Assembly: GCF_017874545.1 (NCBI RefSeq)
Contig: NZ_JAGGLT010000009.1
Location: 29,801 to 93,800, forward strand
Length of the DNA: 64,000 nt
Direction: 5' to 3'
Source of the DNA: Thermoanaerobacterium butyriciformans
GTDB taxonomy: Bacteria; Bacillota; Thermoanaerobacteria; Thermoanaerobacterales; Thermoanaerobacteraceae
The notes beneath the pieces were generated by a model that searched no databases, had not been told where the DNA came from, and was given only the letters and a program-made list of their open reading frames with translations. Made by a program: the position numbers and the translations under genes. Numbering within the stretch: the stretch's first letter is position 1; each line of letters begins with the position of its first letter. Of the stretch, positions 28,348-38,034 are shown piece by piece.

Positions 28348-28536
28348 ATTACCACCTCCAACATCAATATATTTAACTATATTTTAACACTCCAGAAGAA
28401 TATTGTTAAGCGAATATCGATAAAGTTTTAAAAATATTAATTATGTATTAAATCTGGCTTAAATCGATTGACTAAAAGTGTTGTAGAAGATTATTATTTA
28501 TGGAGGGGAGCTAAATAAAAAATTGGAGGATTGATT

Positions 28537-29241
28537 ATGAAAAAATATGGCTTATTGATAGCATTTGTTGTCATCGTATCGGTATTTGCTGGATACCTGC
28601 TCTACAATAATTCTCACAAAACACAAAGAGAAAATCAAGAATCACAAAGCCAGAAAAGCACCATAAATGATAATTCGACTTCACAGAATAATACCACAGA
28701 TGAAAATAATGACAGTAACAGTGAAAGTGTTAATACTAGTGACAAACAGAATCAAAATCTTGTAGCTGAAAACCATAATGCTGACTTGATAAATCAAACA
28801 GTTAGCCTTGCAAAAGAAGGGAAGGTCATAAATTGCGACTTTGTAACGGGAAAAACTACTATAGATGATATAGAAAAGGTATATGGCACTCCAGATAAAC
28901 AAGAGTACATCTCATCTGCCAAAGGAACCTACACAACTTTTACAGACAAGGGACTTGTATTTGGATTTAATAAAGGAATGCAGGTTTTTGAAACAAGGTC
29001 ATTTGATCCTAGATTACAAGCCATTTCAAGAAGCGATATTGAAAAAGTATTGGGAGAAGCCCCATATAAAGCCACTATAAGCGGCACTCCAAGCCAAACT
29101 GTTTTAGGATATACGATGAATTCTGATTACAAGCTTGAATTTGTCATATCAAATACAACAAATCTTGTGGATCATGTAAATGTGTTGTATCCAAGAGCTA
29201 CAGTAAATTCTATGGCAGACGATCCTGGACGCCAGTGGTAA
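28537..29241 (+). CDS. DUF4309 (YjgB-like) surface protein
   Basis: A 234-residue protein with an N-terminal signal anchor (about 4-24), a Ser/Asn/Gln-rich linker to about residue 80, then a DUF4309 domain (VSLAKEGKVINCDF, TTIDDIEKVYGTPD). The family is found outside the cytoplasm of Bacillus and clostridia; function unknown. GGAGG with a 7-base gap selects ATG 28537 over the TTG at 28531. Confidence 0.82.
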   Translation: MKKYGLLIAFVVIVSVFAGYLLYNNSHKTQRENQESQSQKSTINDNSTSQNNTTDENNDSNSESVNTSDKQNQNLVAENHNADLINQTVSLAKEGKVINCDFVTGKTTIDDIEKVYGTPDKQEYISSAKGTYTTFTDKGLVFGFNKGMQVFETRSFDPRLQAISRSDIEKVLGEAPYKATISGTPSQTVLGYTMNSDYKLEFVISNTTNLVDHVNVLYPRATVNSMADDPGRQW

Positions 29242-29267
29242 TTTATCTTATTGCATTTTAAGAGTAT

Positions 29268-29296
29268 TTGTAATAAAATATTGATAAATATATATT
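29268..29296 (+). promoter_or_regulatory. Promoter for the leuS leader
   Basis: TTGTAA (29268-29273), 17-base spacer, TATATT (29291-29296), just ahead of the T-box leader. Confidence 0.65.
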
Positions 29297-29304
29297 GATA
29301 ATGC

Positions 29305-29516
29305 AATGATGTGGAGTAGTAGGCTAAGACTTTTTCAGAGAGCCTTGTGACGGTGGGAAAAGGCATTGTGTTAGCTGAACTCGCCATTGAGCATGCATAT
29401 TAAAAGTATGCACGGTTGTACCGTTATATGAAACAAGTGGGCTTGCGTCAAAAAGAGTGGTACCACGGAAGCGTAGCTTTCGTCTCTTTGTGATGTGAAG
29501 CCTTTTTTATGCAAAA
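29305..29516 (+). promoter_or_regulatory. leuS leader: T-box leader, leucine specifier
   Basis: A T-box riboswitch. The stem I start has GGAGTAGTA, the specifier loop GAA-CTC-G places CTC (Leu) at 29380-29382, and the T-box AGAGTGGTACCACGGAAGCG is at 29454-29473. A terminator and T run follow, to 29510. It raises leuS transcription when tRNA-Leu is uncharged. Confidence 0.93.
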
Positions 29517-29537
29517 AATATTAATAGGAGTGAGAAG

Positions 29538-31982
29538 ATGACTTATTCAAGGGATATTGATAAAAAATGGCAAAAGAAGTGGGAAGATACAAAACTATAC
29601 AAATTTAATCCGGATAACATCGACAAAAAATTGTACTGTCTTGAGATGTTTTCATATCCATCAGGTGCTAAGCTTCACGCAGGGCATTGGTATAACTACG
29701 GGCCTGCTGATTCATGGGCAAGGATGAAAAGGATGCAGGGCTATGAAGTTTTTCATCCAATGGGTTTTGATGCGTTTGGATTGCCGGCAGAAAACTATGC
29801 CATAAAGACAGGCATACATCCACAGGATTCTACCCTTCAAAACATAAAGACTATGGAAAGACAGCTAAGAGAGATGGGTGCCACATTTGATTGGGATTAT
29901 GAGGTTATAACATGTTTGCCTGATTACTACAAGTGGACACAATGGGTATTCTTACAACTGTACAAGAAAGGTTTGGCTTATAGGAAAAAAGCTCCTGTCA
30001 ATTGGTGTCCAAGCTGCAAGACAGTTCTTGCAAATGAGCAGGTTGTGGAAGGAACTTGTGAAAGATGCGGGAGTGAAGTAACTAAAAAAGATTTGACTCA
30101 ATGGTTTTTGAAAATAACTGAATATGCAGAAGAACTTTTAGATAAGCTTGATGAGCTGGATTGGCCTGAGAAGACGAAGATGATGCAGAGAAACTGGATA
30201 GGAAAATCAGACGGTGCTGAGATAGAGTTTAAAGTCGATGGCAAGGACATATCGTTTAAAGTTTTTACGACAAGGGCTGACACGCTGTACGGTGTTACAT
30301 ACGTAGTTTTAGCTCCAGAAAATGAGATAGTAGATCTCATAACGACAGATGAGCATAGAAGAAATGTAGAAGAATATAAAGAATATGCCAAAAAGCAAAG
30401 CGAGATAGAGAGGCTTTCGACGGAAAAAGAGAAGACAGGTGTATTTACAGGAGCGTATGCTATCCATCCTATCACAGGCGAAAGAGTGCCTATATGGATA
30501 TCCGATTACGTTCTTGCCACATACGGGACAGGCTGTGTAATGGCTGTGCCTGCTCATGATGAAAGAGATTATGCATTTGCAAAGAAATACGATTTGCCAA
30601 TAAAGAGAGTCATCAAGGGAAATGATGGAGTAGACGACTCACTGCCATTTGTTGAATACGGTATTCTTGTAGACAGTGGTGACTTTACAGGAAGCAAATC
30701 AGAAGATGCAAGGATAGAAATAGTGAAGATGCTCGAGAAAGAAGGCAAAGGAGCTCTTAAGGTAAACTACAGGTTAAGGGATTGGCTTGTATCAAGGCAA
30801 AGGTATTGGGGAGCGCCTATACCAATAATACACTGTGAGAAATGTGGACTGGTGCCTGTGCCTGAAGAAGATCTTCCGGTTCTTTTGCCTTACAATGTGG
30901 AGTTTTCTCCAGATGGGGAGTCGCCTCTTAAGAAATCTGAGGAATTTATGAATACTACATGCCCTAAATGCGGTGGCAAAGCATTAAGAGATCCTGATAC
31001 ACTTGATACATTCGTTGATTCATCGTGGTACTTCTTAAGGTATCCTGACAACAAAAACGACAAAGAGCCTTTTAACAAAGAGCTCATTGATAAGATGCTT
31101 CCGGTTGACAAATATATAGGCGGTGCTGAGCATGCATGTATGCATCTTTTGTACGCCAGATTTGTCACTAAGGCATTGAGAGACTTAGGATATCTTGATT
31201 TCGATGAACCTTTTAAATCTCTCATACATCAGGGAATAATTTTAGGGCCTGATGGAAACAAGATGAGTAAATCAAGAGGCAATACAATATCACCTGATGA
31301 ATACATCAATGAATACGGTTCTGACGTATTTAGGATGTACTTGATGTTTGGATTTGCCTTTACTGAAGGTGGCCCGTGGAATGATGACGGTATAAAAGCC
31401 ATGTCCCGCTTCATACAGAGAATTGAAAGGCTTGTAGATAAATTTATAGAAGACAGAGGCAAAGAAGGCAAAGATGAGATTTCAAAAGATGAGAAAGAAC
31501 TTAATTATGTAAGAAATTATACCATAAAAAGCGTCACAGAAGATGCTGAAAAGTTCCAGTTTAATACTGCCATAGCAAGGATAATGGAGCTTGTAAATGC
31601 TCTTTATAAATACGATGCTGACGTGGAAATTAAAAACACAAAATTGTACGAGGAAACTATTGCAGATCTTGTAAGACTTTTAGCTCCTTTTGCACCGCAT
31701 TTTGCAGAAGAAATTTGGGAGAAAATGGGATACAGCTATTCTGTTTTCAATCAAAAATGGCCAGAGTACGATGATAAAGCTTTAGTAAAAGATGTTGTTG
31801 AGATAGCAATACAAGTCAACGGTAAGGTAAGAGGACGTCTCGAAGTTTCTCCAGACGCGAGTGAGAAGGAAATTCAAGATGCTGTCCTTTCAGCAGAAAG
31901 CATAAAACAATACGTTGACGGCAAAGAAATAGTTAAAGTCGTAGTTGTAAAAGGCAGGCTTGTGAATATAGTTGTAAAATGA
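29538..31982 (+). CDS. leuS: Leucyl-tRNA synthetase
   Basis: A class Ia synthetase of 814 residues, normal for the bacterial family. It has the HIGH-type motif LHAGHW near residue 47, zinc-binding cysteine pairs ([17 protein letters not shown] near 155), the CP1 editing domain ([29 protein letters not shown]) and KMSKSRGN near 575. It ends with an anticodon-binding and C-terminal tRNA domain. It sits alone behind the Leu T-box and ends in a strong terminator. Confidence 0.98.
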   Translation: MTYSRDIDKKWQKKWEDTKLYKFNPDNIDKKLYCLEMFSYPSGAKLHAGHWYNYGPADSWARMKRMQGYEVFHPMGFDAFGLPAENYAIKTGIHPQDSTLQNIKTMERQLREMGATFDWDYEVITCLPDYYKWTQWVFLQLYKKGLAYRKKAPVNWCPSCKTVLANEQVVEGTCERCGSEVTKKDLTQWFLKITEYAEELLDKLDELDWPEKTKMMQRNWIGKSDGAEIEFKVDGKDISFKVFTTRADTLYGVTYVVLAPENEIVDLITTDEHRRNVEEYKEYAKKQSEIERLSTEKEKTGVFTGAYAIHPITGERVPIWISDYVLATYGTGCVMAVPAHDERDYAFAKKYDLPIKRVIKGNDGVDDSLPFVEYGILVDSGDFTGSKSEDARIEIVKMLEKEGKGALKVNYRLRDWLVSRQRYWGAPIPIIHCEKCGLVPVPEEDLPVLLPYNVEFSPDGESPLKKSEEFMNTTCPKCGGKALRDPDTLDTFVDSSWYFLRYPDNKNDKEPFNKELIDKMLPVDKYIGGAEHACMHLLYARFVTKALRDLGYLDFDEPFKSLIHQGIILGPDGNKMSKSRGNTISPDEYINEYGSDVFRMYLMFGFAFTEGGPWNDDGIKAMSRFIQRIERLVDKFIEDRGKEGKDEISKDEKELNYVRNYTIKSVTEDAEKFQFNTAIARIMELVNALYKYDADVEIKNTKLYEETIADLVRLLAPFAPHFAEEIWEKMGYSYSVFNQKWPEYDDKALVKDVVEIAIQVNGKVRGRLEVSPDASEKEIQDAVLSAESIKQYVDGKEIVKVVVVKGRLVNIVVK

Positions 31983-32013
31983 CAAAAGGCAAGAAAGTAA
32001 TTCTTGCCTTTTG
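31983..32013. terminator. Terminator after leuS
   Basis: Perfect 13-bp stem (CAAAAGGCAAGAA with its complement) around AGTAA. It lies between converging transcripts and could serve both. Confidence 0.88.
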
Positions 32014-32070
32014 CAATATTATTGTCATACGTTAACAAAATAACAAATTATTATAAATCATATTTCTTAT

Positions 32071-32484
32071 CTATTGACTTGAAATAGCTTTTTCTGCTAT
32101 ATTGACTACTAACTTTGAATCGTTTATAGCTTTCCTTGCGTCTTCTTCTGTGTATTCAAGTGTTGGAATAAAATCGATATCGCCATAAAAGGAAAATTCT
32201 CTTTCTTTTCTAAGCCACTTAGATATTGAAGCAAGTTTATCTACTGCTTCTTTTACTTCATCAGAGAACTTATCTTTATATTCAATTAATAAGTATCCTA
32301 CATCATGCTGTTTTGGCGGTTCAACTCCAATCTTTCTTAACATGCCTTTTAAAGCAAGTTCTACAGCTTCTTGCGCTTCTCTAATCACATCTGAATAATC
32401 TTCTTCATTCATAAGAAATTCAATCATCTTAATGCGTGTTTTAGCTTTTTGCAAGTAGCTTTCAGCAAGTGTAATATTATTCAT
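32071..32484 (-). CDS. HEPN domain protein (partner of MNT nucleotidyltransferase)
   Basis: A 137-residue all-helical HEPN (PF05168-type) protein. VIREAQEAVELALKGMLR is the core helix and EDARKAI closes the domain. The catalytic R-x4-6-H of HEPN RNases is not evident: the matching segment reads RKEREFSFYGD, with Tyr where His would be. Its ATG overlaps the MNT stop (ATGA), so the two are coupled. Pairs of this kind form type VII toxin-antitoxin systems, but with the His missing the RNase role here is doubtful. Confidence 0.85.
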   Translation of the reverse strand: MNNITLAESYLQKAKTRIKMIEFLMNEEDYSDVIREAQEAVELALKGMLRKIGVEPPKQHDVGYLLIEYKDKFSDEVKEAVDKLASISKWLRKEREFSFYGDIDFIPTLEYTEEDARKAINDSKLVVNIAEKAISSQ

Positions 32485-32969
32485 ATATGAAACACCTCAT
32501 CATTTTTGTAATCCGGTTTTATTACCCAGTGCCATTTTTCGTTGTTTCCTACTTTATATGCACCCATTTTTTTAAGATTAGAAGAAAGTTCACTCAAATA
32601 CTTTGAGAAGAAGTCATTTTTATCATATAATATTTTTGCATCATTTATCATATCAAGAAAAAGCAAGCTGCCTATTTTTACTTCAGAAGGTGTTTTAATA
32701 ATTGGAGATAATTCCGTGTATATTTTTAAGTTTCTAAGCTTTTCGATGTAATTTTCTAATAATGATTCAACTTTATTAAATTGTTGTACGCGCTTTATTC
32801 TTCCATCTGGAATATTTTCAGCGACAATTAATATATCTATATCAGATTCAGGGCTTGGCGTGCCTCTTGCAACAGACCCGAAAATTACAAGACTGATTAA
32901 ATTATCGCCATATACTTCTTGGCAGGCTGATTTTAAAAGATAAAGTATTTCGTTAAAATATTCTATCAT
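32481..32969 (-). CDS. MNT-type nucleotidyltransferase
   Basis: A protein of about 162 residues with the minimal nucleotidyltransferase motif GSVARGTPSPESDID. In MNT-HEPN modules this protein adds nucleotides to the HEPN partner and neutralises it. The open frame begins at 32984, but the ribosome site AAAGGATGG overlaps that ATG, so ATG 32969 (or TTG 32972) is preferred. It lies in a two-gene minus-strand unit flanked by leuS and tlp. Confidence 0.87.
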   Translation of the reverse strand: MIEYFNEILYLLKSACQEVYGDNLISLVIFGSVARGTPSPESDIDILIVAENIPDGRIKRVQQFNKVESLLENYIEKLRNLKIYTELSPIIKTPSEVKIGSLLFLDMINDAKILYDKNDFFSKYLSELSSNLKKMGAYKVGNNEKWHWVIKPDYKNDEVFHI

Positions 32970-33160
32970 CAAACAGATTACCATCCTTTCAAAATCTTAC
33001 AATTATTATAACACATAATAAATATTAGGACAATTTATAATTATGGCATTGCGAGAAATGCATTTATATGATATGACATTTAGATGGTATTATTCAGAGA
33101 TTATTATGATGAATTGGGTTTATACTTGCATGCAAGTACAAAAACTAAGGTGGACTTAAA

Positions 33161-33189
33161 AAAATAGGCAGTGAGAAACTGCCTATTTT
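33161..33189 (-). terminator. Terminator after tlp
   Basis: 12-bp stem AAAATAGGCAGT/ACTGCCTATTTT with a 5-base loop. On the minus strand it is followed by a run of T. A perfect 14-bp palindrome ACTTGCATGCAAGT lies nearby at 33124-33137. Confidence 0.8.
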
Positions 33190-33459
33190 TTAATCTTTTT
33201 TGTCTACACCGTTTCCGGCTTCTACTTCGTCTACGATTTCGTCTCTCATGCCATGGATGCTTTCAAGTCTATGGCGATTTTTTTCTTTGATTCTTGCGAT
33301 TTCTTCTGGAGAAAGTTCTTCAGCATGCAATTTCAAGTAATCTTCAGCTTCTCTGTAATTTTCTATTGTATCGTGAATCATATCCTGCAATTTTCCTACG
33401 TTATCAGAACGGTCATCGGGCTTTGGAGGATTTTTGTAACGCCCTTTTTCCTCAGCCAT
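33190..33459 (-). CDS. tlp: Small acid-soluble spore protein Tlp
   Basis: An 89-residue charged helical protein with the Tlp signature (KPDDRSDNVGKLQDMIHDTI, then IKEKNRHRLESIHGMRDEI). Tlp is a thioredoxin-like-named SASP found in spores, so the organism is a spore former. It has an extra acidic C-terminal tail. AGGAG ten bases before ATG 33459 is preferred over the GTG at 33468. Expression late in sporulation (sigma-G) is expected from the family; no promoter was assigned. Confidence 0.92.
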   Translation of the reverse strand: MAEEKGRYKNPPKPDDRSDNVGKLQDMIHDTIENYREAEDYLKLHAEELSPEEIARIKEKNRHRLESIHGMRDEIVDEVEAGNGVDKKD

Positions 33460-33598
33460 CTCTATCACACTCCTAAAAGTATTTTTTCAAAATTATTTTT
33501 AACTTTTATATTTAATATATGTATTGAAAAAATTAGAAAAGCTTAGGGCGATTATAGTATAATAGGTTTTAGACAAAATAATAAAAGAGGTGCTGTAA

Positions 33599-34465
33599 AT
33601 GTATAAAGTGGAAAAATATATGGATAAATTTGAAACGTACAGGCTTTGCGATTTGGAGAATAATTCCTATTTTGAAGTTGTGCCAGAGCGGGGAGGGGTC
33701 ATAACGAAATTTGTATATAATGGAAACGAGATTTTATACCTTGATAAAGAAACACTGTACGATACAACGAAGAATTTAAGAGGAGGAATACCCATACTTT
33801 TTCCAATCTGTGGGTACCTAAAAGATGAGAAATATACGATAGATGGCAGAGAGTACAACATGAAACAGCATGGTATTGCAAGGCTTTATAAATGGGATGT
33901 AGTTGAGACAAATGCTAATGATTCTGCGTCGATAACATTAAAGTTTACAAGCAGTAGCGAGACAAGGAAAATATACCCTTTTGATTTTGAACTTATTTTT
34001 AAATATATTCTCAAGAGCGGAATGCTGACAATAGAACAACAATATGTAAATAAGTCAGAGAAAAATATGATATTTTACTCTGGATTTCACCCATATTTTT
34101 ATATTGAAAATAAGGGCGATGCCTTAATATCAGTTGATTCAGATGTATGCTATGATGCTATAGATAAAAAGCAGATTGCTTTCGATGGAGAGATTGACTT
34201 TAAAAAGACGGAGGTAAATCTTATTTTTGAGCCTAAATCAAATAAGTGTTCTATATTAGATAAAAAAAGAAATATGAAAGTTATTCTTGAATACGATGAA
34301 GTTTTTAAATACGTAGTTGTATGGGCATTACGCGATAAAGAATTTATATGTGTCGAACCTTGGATGGCTAAACCTGACTCCATGAATACAAAGGAAGATG
34401 TAAAAATTTTAAAGCCTGGTGATGAGCTAAAAGCAGTGTTTAACATAAGAGTATCTATGGAGTAA
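33599..34465 (+). CDS. Aldose 1-epimerase family protein
   Basis: A 288-residue beta-sandwich protein of the GalM-like superfamily. Active-site candidates are the His in MKQHGIAR (near 84), the His in SGFHPYF (near 163) and the Glu in CVEPWMAKP (near 256). It interconverts alpha and beta anomers of a hexose or hexose phosphate. AGAGGTG precedes the ATG. It is a single gene between tlp and the phosphate genes; the substrate is not determined. Confidence 0.88.
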   Translation: MYKVEKYMDKFETYRLCDLENNSYFEVVPERGGVITKFVYNGNEILYLDKETLYDTTKNLRGGIPILFPICGYLKDEKYTIDGREYNMKQHGIARLYKWDVVETNANDSASITLKFTSSSETRKIYPFDFELIFKYILKSGMLTIEQQYVNKSEKNMIFYSGFHPYFYIENKGDALISVDSDVCYDAIDKKQIAFDGEIDFKKTEVNLIFEPKSNKCSILDKKRNMKVILEYDEVFKYVVVWALRDKEFICVEPWMAKPDSMNTKEDVKILKPGDELKAVFNIRVSME

Positions 34466-34547
34466 TATTTATGGTTGTGGCACATTAACGTTTTGATTTA
34501 TTTGCACATAATATAATGTACCACAGGAAATATATTGAGGTGTCAAA

Positions 34548-35546
34548 ATGGATTTGCACTATGCTTTAATAGCTTTTATTTTATTATACATCTTTATTAC
34601 AGGGTTTCACGACGAAGGAAATCTCATAGCTACGATTATTTCGTCAAGATCTATCGGCATAAGAAGTGCCTTCATAACAGCGTCTTTAGCTCAATTCATC
34701 GGGACAGCTACATTAAGCACTACAGTCGCATCCACCATAAGCAAAGACGTGCTTAAGCTTAAATACATTACAATTGCTGGCAATGATCTTTATATCATGA
34801 TATTTACAGGCTTGCTTGGTGCTGTTGTTTGGAATCTTGTCACGTGGTATATAGGTATGCCTTCCAGCTCCTCACATGCATTAGTTGGAGGTATGATAGG
34901 GCCTTTCATAATTAAATATGGAATTGATTCTATTAACATCTATGGAATATTGTTAAAAGTCATAGTTCCGCTTTTTTTATCTCCGGTTTTTGGCTTTTTG
35001 ATAGGATATCTGGTGATGTATTTGACAAGCCGTATTTTAAGGAGGGCTGGAGTAAAAGTCAATACTGTCTTAAAAAAGCTTCAATATTTGACTCTCTTTA
35101 TTTTAAATGCCGGTCAAGGTGCTAATGATGCTCAAAAGGGAATGGGACTTATATATATATTGACGATAGGAAGCAGTCTATCAAAAAGCAGTGAGTTCCA
35201 TAATACGATTAAGATTTTGTCGGCTTTTATGATATCTTTTGGGCTTCTTTTTGGCGGTCTTAGAATGATTAAAAGCGTTGGAACCAGGATATACAGAGTT
35301 AAGCCTTTTCACTCTTTTAATGCGCAGATATCGTCCCTATTCATAGTTATAGCTGCTGCACTATTTGGACTGCCTACAAGTGGAACGCAGATAATCAATT
35401 CTTCTGTGCTTGGAGTTGGTGCAAAAGAAAGGCCTGCTGCTGTAAGGTGGCAGTTTGCAAGAGGTATGTTTGCATCTTGGATTATTACAATACCTGCATC
35501 TTTTGCTATATCTTCGATTTTGTTTTTGATTTCTAAAACTGTATAA
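34548..35546 (+). CDS. pit: PiT-family inorganic phosphate transporter
   Basis: A 332-residue low-affinity phosphate permease with about ten helices. The duplicated PiT signature is present as GFHDEGNLIATIISSRS (near 20) and GQGANDAQKGMG (near 190). In the first repeat, His-Asp-Glu-Gly replaces the common Asn-Asp, as in several clostridial PiTs. A DUF47 gene follows 13 bases later, the usual partner. Confidence 0.93.
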   Translation: MDLHYALIAFILLYIFITGFHDEGNLIATIISSRSIGIRSAFITASLAQFIGTATLSTTVASTISKDVLKLKYITIAGNDLYIMIFTGLLGAVVWNLVTWYIGMPSSSSHALVGGMIGPFIIKYGIDSINIYGILLKVIVPLFLSPVFGFLIGYLVMYLTSRILRRAGVKVNTVLKKLQYLTLFILNAGQGANDAQKGMGLIYILTIGSSLSKSSEFHNTIKILSAFMISFGLLFGGLRMIKSVGTRIYRVKPFHSFNAQISSLFIVIAAALFGLPTSGTQIINSSVLGVGAKERPAAVRWQFARGMFASWIITIPASFAISSILFLISKTV

Positions 35547-35559
35547 AGGTGTGGTGCAA

Positions 35560-36174
35560 ATGGGATTGTTTAATTGGCTATTTTCAAAAGGCGTGGATTT
35601 TTACAAATTGCTGCAGGAGCACTCTAATTTGGCTTTAAAAGGTGTTCAGGCATTGGCTCTCTACATGACAACCGGCAAAGATGACGACGGTGAAAAAGTG
35701 ATAAGTATAGAAAAAGAGGCCGACAATAAGAGAAAAGAGTTAATTGATGAGCTTGATAGCACATTTATTACACCTATTGAAAGAGAAGATATATACGAGC
35801 TATCCAGTGCCATCGACAATATATTGGATTACTGCGAGACGACGGTAAAAGAAATGGAGATATATGAGCTTGTTCCGACAGAGGAGCTTAGGGAAATGGT
35901 GGATGTCATATTGAGAGGTACAGAGCTTATAGATAAAAGCGTTTATAATCTTGATAAGGATAAGAAAGTAGCGATTGACTGTGCGTTAAAAGCTAAAAAA
36001 CTTGAAAATGAGATGGAGTCATATTATAGAAAATATCTAGCGGAGCTTTTAAAGAATGATGATATAAAATACATTTTAAAAATGCGGGAGATATACAGAC
36101 ATTTAAACAACTGTGCTGATAAGATGGATTTAGCAGGAGAAATATTAGGCCATATTCTTGTGAAAGAAATATGA
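35560..36174 (+). CDS. DUF47 family protein (PhoU-like, PiT partner)
   Basis: A 204-residue helical protein resembling PhoU (SIEKEADNKRKELIDELDSTFITPIEREDIYEL). DUF47 proteins are encoded next to PiT permeases and are thought to regulate them. GTG starts occur at 35551 and 35554, but AAAGGTG gives better spacing to ATG 35560. Co-transcription with pit is likely. Confidence 0.9.
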   Translation: MGLFNWLFSKGVDFYKLLQEHSNLALKGVQALALYMTTGKDDDGEKVISIEKEADNKRKELIDELDSTFITPIEREDIYELSSAIDNILDYCETTVKEMEIYELVPTEELREMVDVILRGTELIDKSVYNLDKDKKVAIDCALKAKKLENEMESYYRKYLAELLKNDDIKYILKMREIYRHLNNCADKMDLAGEILGHILVKEI

Positions 36175-36189
36175 ATATTTATTCTTTTA

Positions 36190-36211
36190 GGCAGATATAT
36201 GCCGTTTTTTT
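36190..36211 (+). terminator. Terminator after the pit-DUF47 unit
   Basis: Short stem GGCA-GATATA-TGCC followed by G and seven T. Weak stem, good T tract. Confidence 0.6.
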
Positions 36212-36304
36212 ATACTGTTGTTCACAAAGAAGACTGATGTTTAAAGCAAAAATATAATAAATGTTTAATTATTAAAATAAATTAATAAATATTAATAATT
36301 TATT

Positions 36305-36333
36305 TTGAATTATTATTCACGTGATGGTATAAT
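36305..36333 (+). promoter_or_regulatory. Sigma-A promoter of the oppA-like gene
   Basis: TTGAAT (36305-36310), 17-base spacer, TATAAT (36328-36333), 29 bases before the GTG start. Confidence 0.82.
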
Positions 36334-36362
36334 TTTAATAAATTTTAAATGGGGGGATTTAA

Positions 36363-37997
36363 GTGAGAAAATTTTTGATTTATTTTATTGTGCTTACTTT
36401 TTTAGCGGCTAGTGTTTTAACAGGCTGCGGCAACAATGGAAGCAGTTCATCAACTGCGAATAGCAAGTCTAATTCAACTGAGCAAGTCTTGCATTTAAAT
36501 CTTGGTGAAGAACCTCCGATGCTTGATCCAGCAAAATCTACCGATGGCGTTTCATTTCAAATACTTAACGCAGTATTGGAAGGGTTAGTAAGAATTGGAG
36601 CTGATGAAAAACCTAAAGAAGGTTCAGGTCTTGCTAAAAGCTGGGAAATTTCTGAGGATGGTCTTACATACGTGTTCCATTTAAAAGATAATATCAAATG
36701 GAGCGATGGAAACCCGATAACAGCATATGATTTTGAATATTCGTGGAAAAGAGCATTGGATCCTAATACTGCATCTGAGTATGCATACATAATGTATCCT
36801 ATAAAAAATGCAGAAGCCTATAATTCGGGTAAGGTAAGTGCTGATTCTGTAGGTATAAAAGCATTGGATGACAAGACACTTAAAGTAGAGCTTCAAGAGC
36901 CTACACCTTATTTCTTAAGTTTGACGGCTTTTATCACGTATTTGCCACTTGAGAAATCTTTTGTGGAAAAGGAGGGAGATAAATTAGCATCAAGCCCTTC
37001 TGATTTAATATACAGTGGTCCATTTGTATTGAAGACATGGAACCATGAACAAAACATTGTCCTTGTTAAAAATGATAACTACTGGGATAAGGATAATGTC
37101 AAATTAAGCGAGATAGATTTTGACATGGTAAAAGATCTAAATACTGTCGCACAGGGCTATGATTCCGGTCAATATGACGAAATCAATATAAGCGGTGATT
37201 TCGTGCCAAAGTATAAAGATCAGGTTAAAGTGCATCCAAATGGTTTTACGTATTTCTTAGGTTTTAATACTTTGAATCCGGTTTTCAAAAATGCAAATAT
37301 CAGGAAGGCATTTACAATATCAATAGACAGAAAGAGCTTTACAGAAAATGTCTTGAAGGATGGTTCTATTCCAGCTTGTGCGTTTGTGCCTAATGGCATC
37401 ACAGGGTTAAATGGAGATTTCAGAAAAGAAGCTGGTGAAGCTTTATTCAAAGAAGATGCAAATGAGGCGAAAAATCTTCTTAAGAAAGGCATGGAAGAAT
37501 TAAATATAACAAAACTTCCTAAGATAACTTTACTGGCAGATGACACAGATGTTGCAAAGAAGGAAGCCCAGGCAATTCAGCAATTTTGGAAAAATAATCT
37601 AGGCGTAGATGTAGTTATACAAAACGTATCATACAAGATAAGGCTTCAGATGTTTTCAAAGCAGCAATACGATGTTTGCTTGACAAGGTGGGGAGCCGAC
37701 TACAACGATCCTATGACGTTTTTAGATTTGTGGACTACAGATGCTGGTAATAACAATGTGAAGTATTCAAATCCTAAATACGATGAGCTTATCAAAGAGG
37801 CAAAGTCAACAAATGATAATGCTGTACGCATGGAGAAGATGAAAGAAGCAGAAAAGATATTGATGGATGATATGCCTGTGGGACCTTTATTCTACTCTGC
37901 GACAGCCTATGTTCAGAGAGATTATGTAAAAGGTTGGGTAAGGCATTCTGTCGGTGTTGACAGCGATTGGAAGTGGACCTATATAGAAAATCATTAA
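36363..37997 (+). CDS. Oligopeptide ABC transporter substrate-binding lipoprotein
   Basis: A 544-residue SBP family 5 lipoprotein (lipobox LTGC, Cys22). The OppA fold shows LNLGEEPPMLDPAKSTD, WSDGNPITAYDFEYSWKRAL and the C-terminal LTRWGADYNDPMTFLD. No permease or ATPase gene is adjacent, so it is an orphan binding protein using a shared Opp system, or acting in signalling. GTG start after GGGGGGAT. It has its own promoter and terminator. Confidence 0.92.
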   Translation: MRKFLIYFIVLTFLAASVLTGCGNNGSSSSTANSKSNSTEQVLHLNLGEEPPMLDPAKSTDGVSFQILNAVLEGLVRIGADEKPKEGSGLAKSWEISEDGLTYVFHLKDNIKWSDGNPITAYDFEYSWKRALDPNTASEYAYIMYPIKNAEAYNSGKVSADSVGIKALDDKTLKVELQEPTPYFLSLTAFITYLPLEKSFVEKEGDKLASSPSDLIYSGPFVLKTWNHEQNIVLVKNDNYWDKDNVKLSEIDFDMVKDLNTVAQGYDSGQYDEINISGDFVPKYKDQVKVHPNGFTYFLGFNTLNPVFKNANIRKAFTISIDRKSFTENVLKDGSIPACAFVPNGITGLNGDFRKEAGEALFKEDANEAKNLLKKGMEELNITKLPKITLLADDTDVAKKEAQAIQQFWKNNLGVDVVIQNVSYKIRLQMFSKQQYDVCLTRWGADYNDPMTFLDLWTTDAGNNNVKYSNPKYDELIKEAKSTNDNAVRMEKMKEAEKILMDDMPVGPLFYSATAYVQRDYVKGWVRHSVGVDSDWKWTYIENH

Positions 37998-38001
37998 AGT
38001 A

Positions 38002-38034
38002 TTAAAGGCATTCCACATTGTGGAATGCCTTTAA
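38002..38034. terminator. Bidirectional terminator between convergent genes
   Basis: A near-perfect 16-bp palindromic stem (TTAAAGGCATTCCACA and its complement) overlapping the stop of the APC permease gene. It can serve both strands. Confidence 0.85.

Noticed and set aside
27902..28387. 161-codon plus-strand frame opposite the ECF S component gene
   Set aside because: The minus-strand gene has a membrane-protein pattern and a GGAGG site; the plus frame has neither a start signal nor a family look.
35104..35150. Weak symmetrical bases inside pit as an operator
   Set aside because: They encode the conserved GQGANDAQKG motif and need no other explanation.
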